Shown: piece after piece, positions 60,054 through 64,000 of the stretch | How positions within the stretch are numbered: position 1 is the stretch's first letter | Layout of the letters: the number at the start of each line of letters is the position of its first letter | DNA from: Cunninghamella blakesleeana | Taxonomy: Eukaryota > Mucoromycota > Mucoromycetes > Mucorales > Cunninghamellaceae | Length of the DNA stretch: 64,000 nucleotides | NCBI GenBank assembly: GCA_017871115.1 | Contig: JAFCIZ010000001.1 | Span: 6,198,001 to 6,262,000 of the forward strand | Direction of reading: 5' to 3' | Program-made: the position numbers and the translations under genes | The notes under the pieces: generated by a model | Databases searched by the model: none | What the model was told of the DNA's origin: nothing | Seen by the model: only the letters and a program-made list of their open reading frames with translations

Positions 60054-61220
60054 ATTTATTTGTTAGCTTCTTCCTTCTTCTTTTTTATCAATATAATTAG
60101 CTTTTTTTTTAATTTTTATTTTTAAAATAAAAAGGTCGTAAACATATAATTTATTAATCTATAAATTTATAATAGTTTAAATAAAATAAAGTAATAAAAT
60201 ATAAAGTAAGATGAAATAAATATTTATCAGCGTGGGTTTGGGAAAAAAATATAAAAGTGAAAAAAAAAAAAAAAAAAAAAAAAGGAAAGAGAAAAAAAAG
60301 AAAAATGGAAGGAAAAATGATATTTTTATGCCTTTTAAATTCCGCCATTTTTTTTTTTTTTTATATTAAAATTACCAAAAGTACACTATGCCAAGTTAAA
60401 TCATAATATTAATCTTTGAATTCTCGGCTTCAGATAAATCCACATGGAATACAAGTTAAAAACGTGGACTATTCAATAAATATAGAAATTATATATATTC
60501 ATAAACCCGCCTTCTTCGCCGATGATGAAATATGATGATATATTTTTTCATCTTATCATTATATATAGTCGGTATGGGAGTCGGTAATAAAAATAAAAAT
60601 GTATAAAAAAAATTTACGGATAGATACATACATGTATATTATTCATACATCATCTTATGCATATACAAATAAATATATCAAATCTTTTATAGTTATTACA
60701 AAAAAGGAATTATATATTTATGATCGGCATTTTTATATTTACAGAATCTTATTGCTTATACTTATTGTTAACATCACAATAATAATATGAATATATGTAT
60801 ATTATATAAAAATAAATATTTACATGTATAGGCAGAATACCATATTTGGAAATAGCAACTTTTTTTAAAAAAAAATAAGAAAAAAAAAGAACCGAGAATG
60901 AATGTTTGTATCATTTTGAAAAGTTTATCTTAAAAAATTATCAAGTTGGTTTGATAAATTGACTTGGTTATAAATACTTTATTATTTGCTGATTATCTTT
61001 TAGTTTATCACCAAGTTATAATAAAAAAAAGGATTTCAATGTGTATATCGGCATTTATTTGATTTGATCAATTTAAATATAATAAAAGTTCTCTAATTTT
61101 TTTTATCTTTTGTTCTTTTTCTTTTTCCTCTTTTTTTTTTTAAGAAAAAAGAAAAAAATATCATTTTCAATTATACCTTTGATTCATTTAAAATATATAT
61201 CATAATAATAATAATAATAA
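60054..61220. other. Divergent intergenic region, 1.2 kb
   Basis: Promoters of the FHA-RING and polyphosphatase genes. On the minus strand TGGCGGAATTTAAA (60334-60347) lies about 290 bp upstream of the FHA-RING start, beside an A-run (60260-60282). Nothing else was recognised. Confidence 0.45.
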
Positions 61221-62598
61221 ATGGAACGAAAAGAAGATTTTTACGTTATACAAGAAGAGAAGCCATCATGGAAAAATAATAAAAAAATCAAATGGATTGC
61301 TGGTATAACGATTGGGTTTATTATGCTCATTTTAGTTATCGTAATACCAATATCAGTTTTTAGGCAGCAAGATCAATCCAAAAATAATGCAAAAGCTGTT
61401 GATATAAATCCTAATAATAATAATAATAATAACAATAATAATTCTGCAACCACTAATAATAGTAATCATAAACAAAAAAGTAATCCAAACCATCGTCCTA
61501 TCAATAATAATCCTAATAATTCCACTGCTACTACCGTACAACAAACGGTTCAAGGATCGAACGAAACGACTACAAAATCAGATAGTTATTATGCCAGTTT
61601 TAAAAATGATGAAGGGATTGAAAATGGATTTGTTGTATCCAAATATGCCAATTTAACAAGAATCCAAACTAAATCGGAGGATGATTTGGCTAGTAAAAAA
61701 CGTATCTTTGTTGTTGGTGATGTTCACGGTTGTGTGGACGAATTAAATAAGCTGATAACTGAAATAAACTATAATCCATCTACTGATCAACTTGTTCTTG
61801 CTGGTGATATGTTATCCAAGGGCCCCGATAGTAACGGTGTATTAACGCGTGCAAGAGAACTAGGTGCGTGGTGTGTTCGTGGTAACCATGATGATAAAGT
61901 TGTTCGGTTTAAAAATTTTGAAAAAAAAGAAGGCTTTTCTGCCATGACAAAACCAAAAGATATTATGCCTGAAGGTGATGTCCCTGATCCTCTAAAGTTT
62001 AAAAACGTTCATGCTAAGCTTTCAAGGTAATAAGAATAAGAATAATAAAAATATGGATCATAAAAAAAATTTAGGAGAGATAGAGAGAGGAGTTAGAAAA
62101 TTAGGAAGTTTAAAAAAGTTTCTTTTTTCAGTGATTTCCGGGCGGCGTTTTAATCTTTTTTTAATTTTTTTTTTATCACGTAGAACAATTTCAGATGAAA
62201 ATTTTGAATATCTTTCAAACTGTCCATCTATTTTAAGAATACCATCACTTGATAATGCTGTAATTGTTCACGGAGGATTAGATCCTGCTGTCAAGGATCT
62301 AGTACAACAACAACCAGTGAATGTGATGACAATGAGACATATTGATGATAATGGAGATCCTACTGAAGAAAAAAAAATTGGCCAACCCTGGGCAGATATA
62401 TGGAATGAAGCACAAAAAAAGAGCGAAACTCCTATGACTGTTTATTATGGTCACGATGCTCACCTTGGACTTAATATTAAACAATATTCTTTTGGTCTTG
62501 ATAGTGGATGCGTTTATGGTAGAAAATTATCAACCATTGAAATGCGTACGAAAAAAGTATACCAAGTTCCATGTGCCGAACATGTTGCTGATGATTAG
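61221..62598 (+). CDS. PPN2: Ppn2-like vacuolar endopolyphosphatase (metallophosphatase)
   Basis: Two exons (61221-62026 and 62184-62598) sum to 407 codons (406 aa). A short cytosolic head is followed by one membrane span (ITIGFIMLILVIVIPISVF, about residues 32-50) and an Asn-rich lumenal linker. The catalytic domain is a PPP-type phosphatase: FVVGDVHGC (metal-binding GDxHG), LVLAGDMLSKGPDS (GDxxxxG), WCVRGNHDDKV (GNHD), VIVHGGLDP and YYGHDAHLGL. This matches the yeast Ppn2/YNL217W group, which cuts inorganic polyphosphate inside the vacuole. The type II membrane layout agrees. Confidence 0.88.
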
Positions 62599-62820
62599 TT
62601 TTTTTAAATAATAATAACAATAATAATATTAATAAAATAATATTCTTTTTCTCAACACAAAAAAAAATTTTATACATATAAATTATACATTGTAATTGTT
62701 TATAGTATTTTTTTTATTATTTCATTTTCATTAATAATTATTTTTAAAAAATAAATAAAAAATATCAGATTTCGTCGGCCCAAAACTCGATTATATGAAC
62801 TGAATCATCATTCAAGCATT

Positions 62821-62975
62821 GGTTCTTTAAAGAAACCTCCGTATGTATCTAGTGTGCGATGAAATCCTATAAAGGATTTCTGGCAATGTAGAAGCTCTTG
62901 TCGAATAAACGACTAACTTACATCGTGGCATGCACTCGTAAAAATTGATTCAAAGAAGAAAAATGGGGCATCCCC
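62821..62975 (+). ncRNA. Candidate structured RNA (GC-richer hairpin island)
   Basis: Hairpins in order: GGTTCTTT/AAAGAAACC (62821-62837, one bulge), a perfect 8-bp GAAATCCT-ATAA-AGGATTTC (62861-62880), ATGTA/TACAT (62886-62890 with 62919-62923) enclosing GTCG/CGAC, and GGGG-CAT-CCCC (62965-62975) followed by a T/C-rich run. GC content is clearly above the surroundings. No known RNA family is recognised. One minus-strand frame is also open for about 40 codons here, so a gene remnant is an alternative. Confidence 0.25.
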
Positions 62976-63253
62976 GTTCTTTCTCTCTTTTTATATTTTT
63001 TTTGTTAAAAACCCTGTCACAAATTAAATTTTTTTTCCATCTTACGAAACACTTAATTTTTTTTTAAAACGGAGCCTTCTAAATAAGGTTATACATATCA
63101 TCATTTTTTATGTTTTTTATTATTAAAAAATAAGTATACTATATACCAAGTTTGTTAAATGTGCGTATGAATAAAAAAAATATAATTAATGAAATAGTAG
63201 GTTATATATAATGTAGTAAAAATAAAATAAACAAAGTTGGTTGGTTGAAGCAT

Positions 63254-63870
63254 CTATGCCTTTTGACGAATAACAAGTTCCAAAAACTAGTTTTTTTTAA
63301 AAAAATAATAAAAAAATCACATTTAATCATATATCAATCATATTTTTATGATTTTTCTTCAATTTTTTATTTCTTACTTGTTCATAGTTAATATTAATCC
63401 ATCCATCACCATCAGTATCAAAAGCTCTAAATGAATCGGTTAAGGTTTTAACAGTAACGCAGGCTTGTACAAAGTTATCAAATGTCACATCACCATGTCC
63501 TTTTTGTTCACCATGACCTTAATAAGATTAGTTAAAAATTGGTTACAAAAAATCAATCACACACCCCACACACACAGATGAATCCACACTTTATTTATTT
63601 CATGTATATATCTATTGTATATCTTTTTTATATATTTATATATGTGTATATTTTAATCATTTATATTACCGTATTTATCGAATTTTTGGATCAATACACC
63701 AATGAATCTATCAGAAAGGTTATAACCAAATGTCCGTAAAGCATTCTTCATTTCATTACGATCGATAGAACCTGAACCATCCACATCAAAGGTTTGGAAG
63801 CATCGTTTCCAATCTTCAATGTATTTCCATAAACCAGCAAATTCTTGGAAGTCAATAGTACCAGTGTTAT
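63254..63870 (-). CDS. PEF1: Penta-EF-hand protein (ALG-2/peflin type), C-terminal part
   Basis: Three exons are visible: 63870-63670 (after a TATAG acceptor, so earlier exons lie beyond the right edge), about 63520-63384 and 63286-63254. The exons read GTIDFQEFAGLWKYIEDWK, a calcium loop DVDGSGSIDRNEM, ALRTFGYNLSDRFIGVLIQK, a weaker loop, DNFVQACVTVKTLTDSF, a second good loop DTDGDGWINI and the terminal YEQFLELVIRQKA. This spacing, with a long helix between hands 2 and 3 and a hydrophobic C-terminal hand used for dimerisation, is typical of penta-EF-hand proteins. The Gly/Pro-rich N-terminus expected for Pef1/peflin would be outside the window. Confidence 0.9.
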
Positions 63871-64000
63871 CTATATAAAACAAGTTATAAAAAATCGGAG
63901 TAAGTATTTTAGTACGATGATGATGATTATAAAAAAAAATACGTAGCCAGTAGTGGTAGTCAATTTTTCTTTTTTCTTCTCCCCCCCAAAAAAAATAATA

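Overview
This is a very AT-rich, intron-dense eukaryotic contig carrying typical fungal genes: a fungal-type trehalose synthase, a Ca3427-like binding protein, Spt7, Rix7, a Dma-type FHA-RING ligase and a Ppn2-like polyphosphatase. Short introns with GTAAGT/GTATGT-like donors, many (TA)n and (CA)n tracts, and a DIRS-like retrotransposon point to an early-diverging fungus. Mucoromycota (Mucorales-like) is my best guess. It rests on gene content, not on a phylogenetic marker.

Left part (1-41,014): single-copy housekeeping genes, mostly well spliced. In order they are a transporter C-terminus (+, cut by the edge), RIX7 (-), ribosomal protein eL20 (+), a 2.2 kb gap with a decayed coding remnant, RFC4 (+), DNA ligase IV (-), a Nup93/Nic96 N-terminal fragment (-), a YCII-domain protein (-), a Ca3427-like protein (-), a small unrecognised spliced ORF (-), ribosomal proteins uS9 (-) and uL15 (+), a UDP-glycosyltransferase (+), a bZIP factor (-), SAGA subunit SPT7 (+), a Tom20-SET/MYND fusion protein (+) and P5C dehydrogenase (-). 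Several neighbours are divergent pairs with short shared promoters (RIX7/eL20, uS9/uL15, bZIP/SPT7). A TGGCGG(A/G)-ATTT motif recurs in these and other promoters.

Centre (41,015-53,569): a complete Ty3-type LTR retrotransposon. Its two 724-bp LTRs look identical by eye and it is flanked by a short target duplication. Its order is gag, a -1 frameshift signal, protease-RT-RNase H, a separate integrase ORF, and a fourth ORF of unknown function that runs into the 3' LTR. The 5' LTR is split by a complete 4.3 kb DIRS-like tyrosine-recombinase retrotransposon with inverted termini, an internal complementary region and a 5-bp TATTA crossover core. This nested pair, and the extra ORF and expression signals of the Ty3 element, are the most interesting part of the window.

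Right part (53,574-64,000): trehalose synthase (+), an FHA-RING ubiquitin ligase (-), a Ppn2-like polyphosphatase (+), a GC-richer island with several hairpins (possible structured RNA), and the C-terminal part of a penta-EF-hand protein (-, cut by the right edge).

Exon boundaries were read by eye from GT/AG sites and reading-frame continuity. No alignment or search was run.
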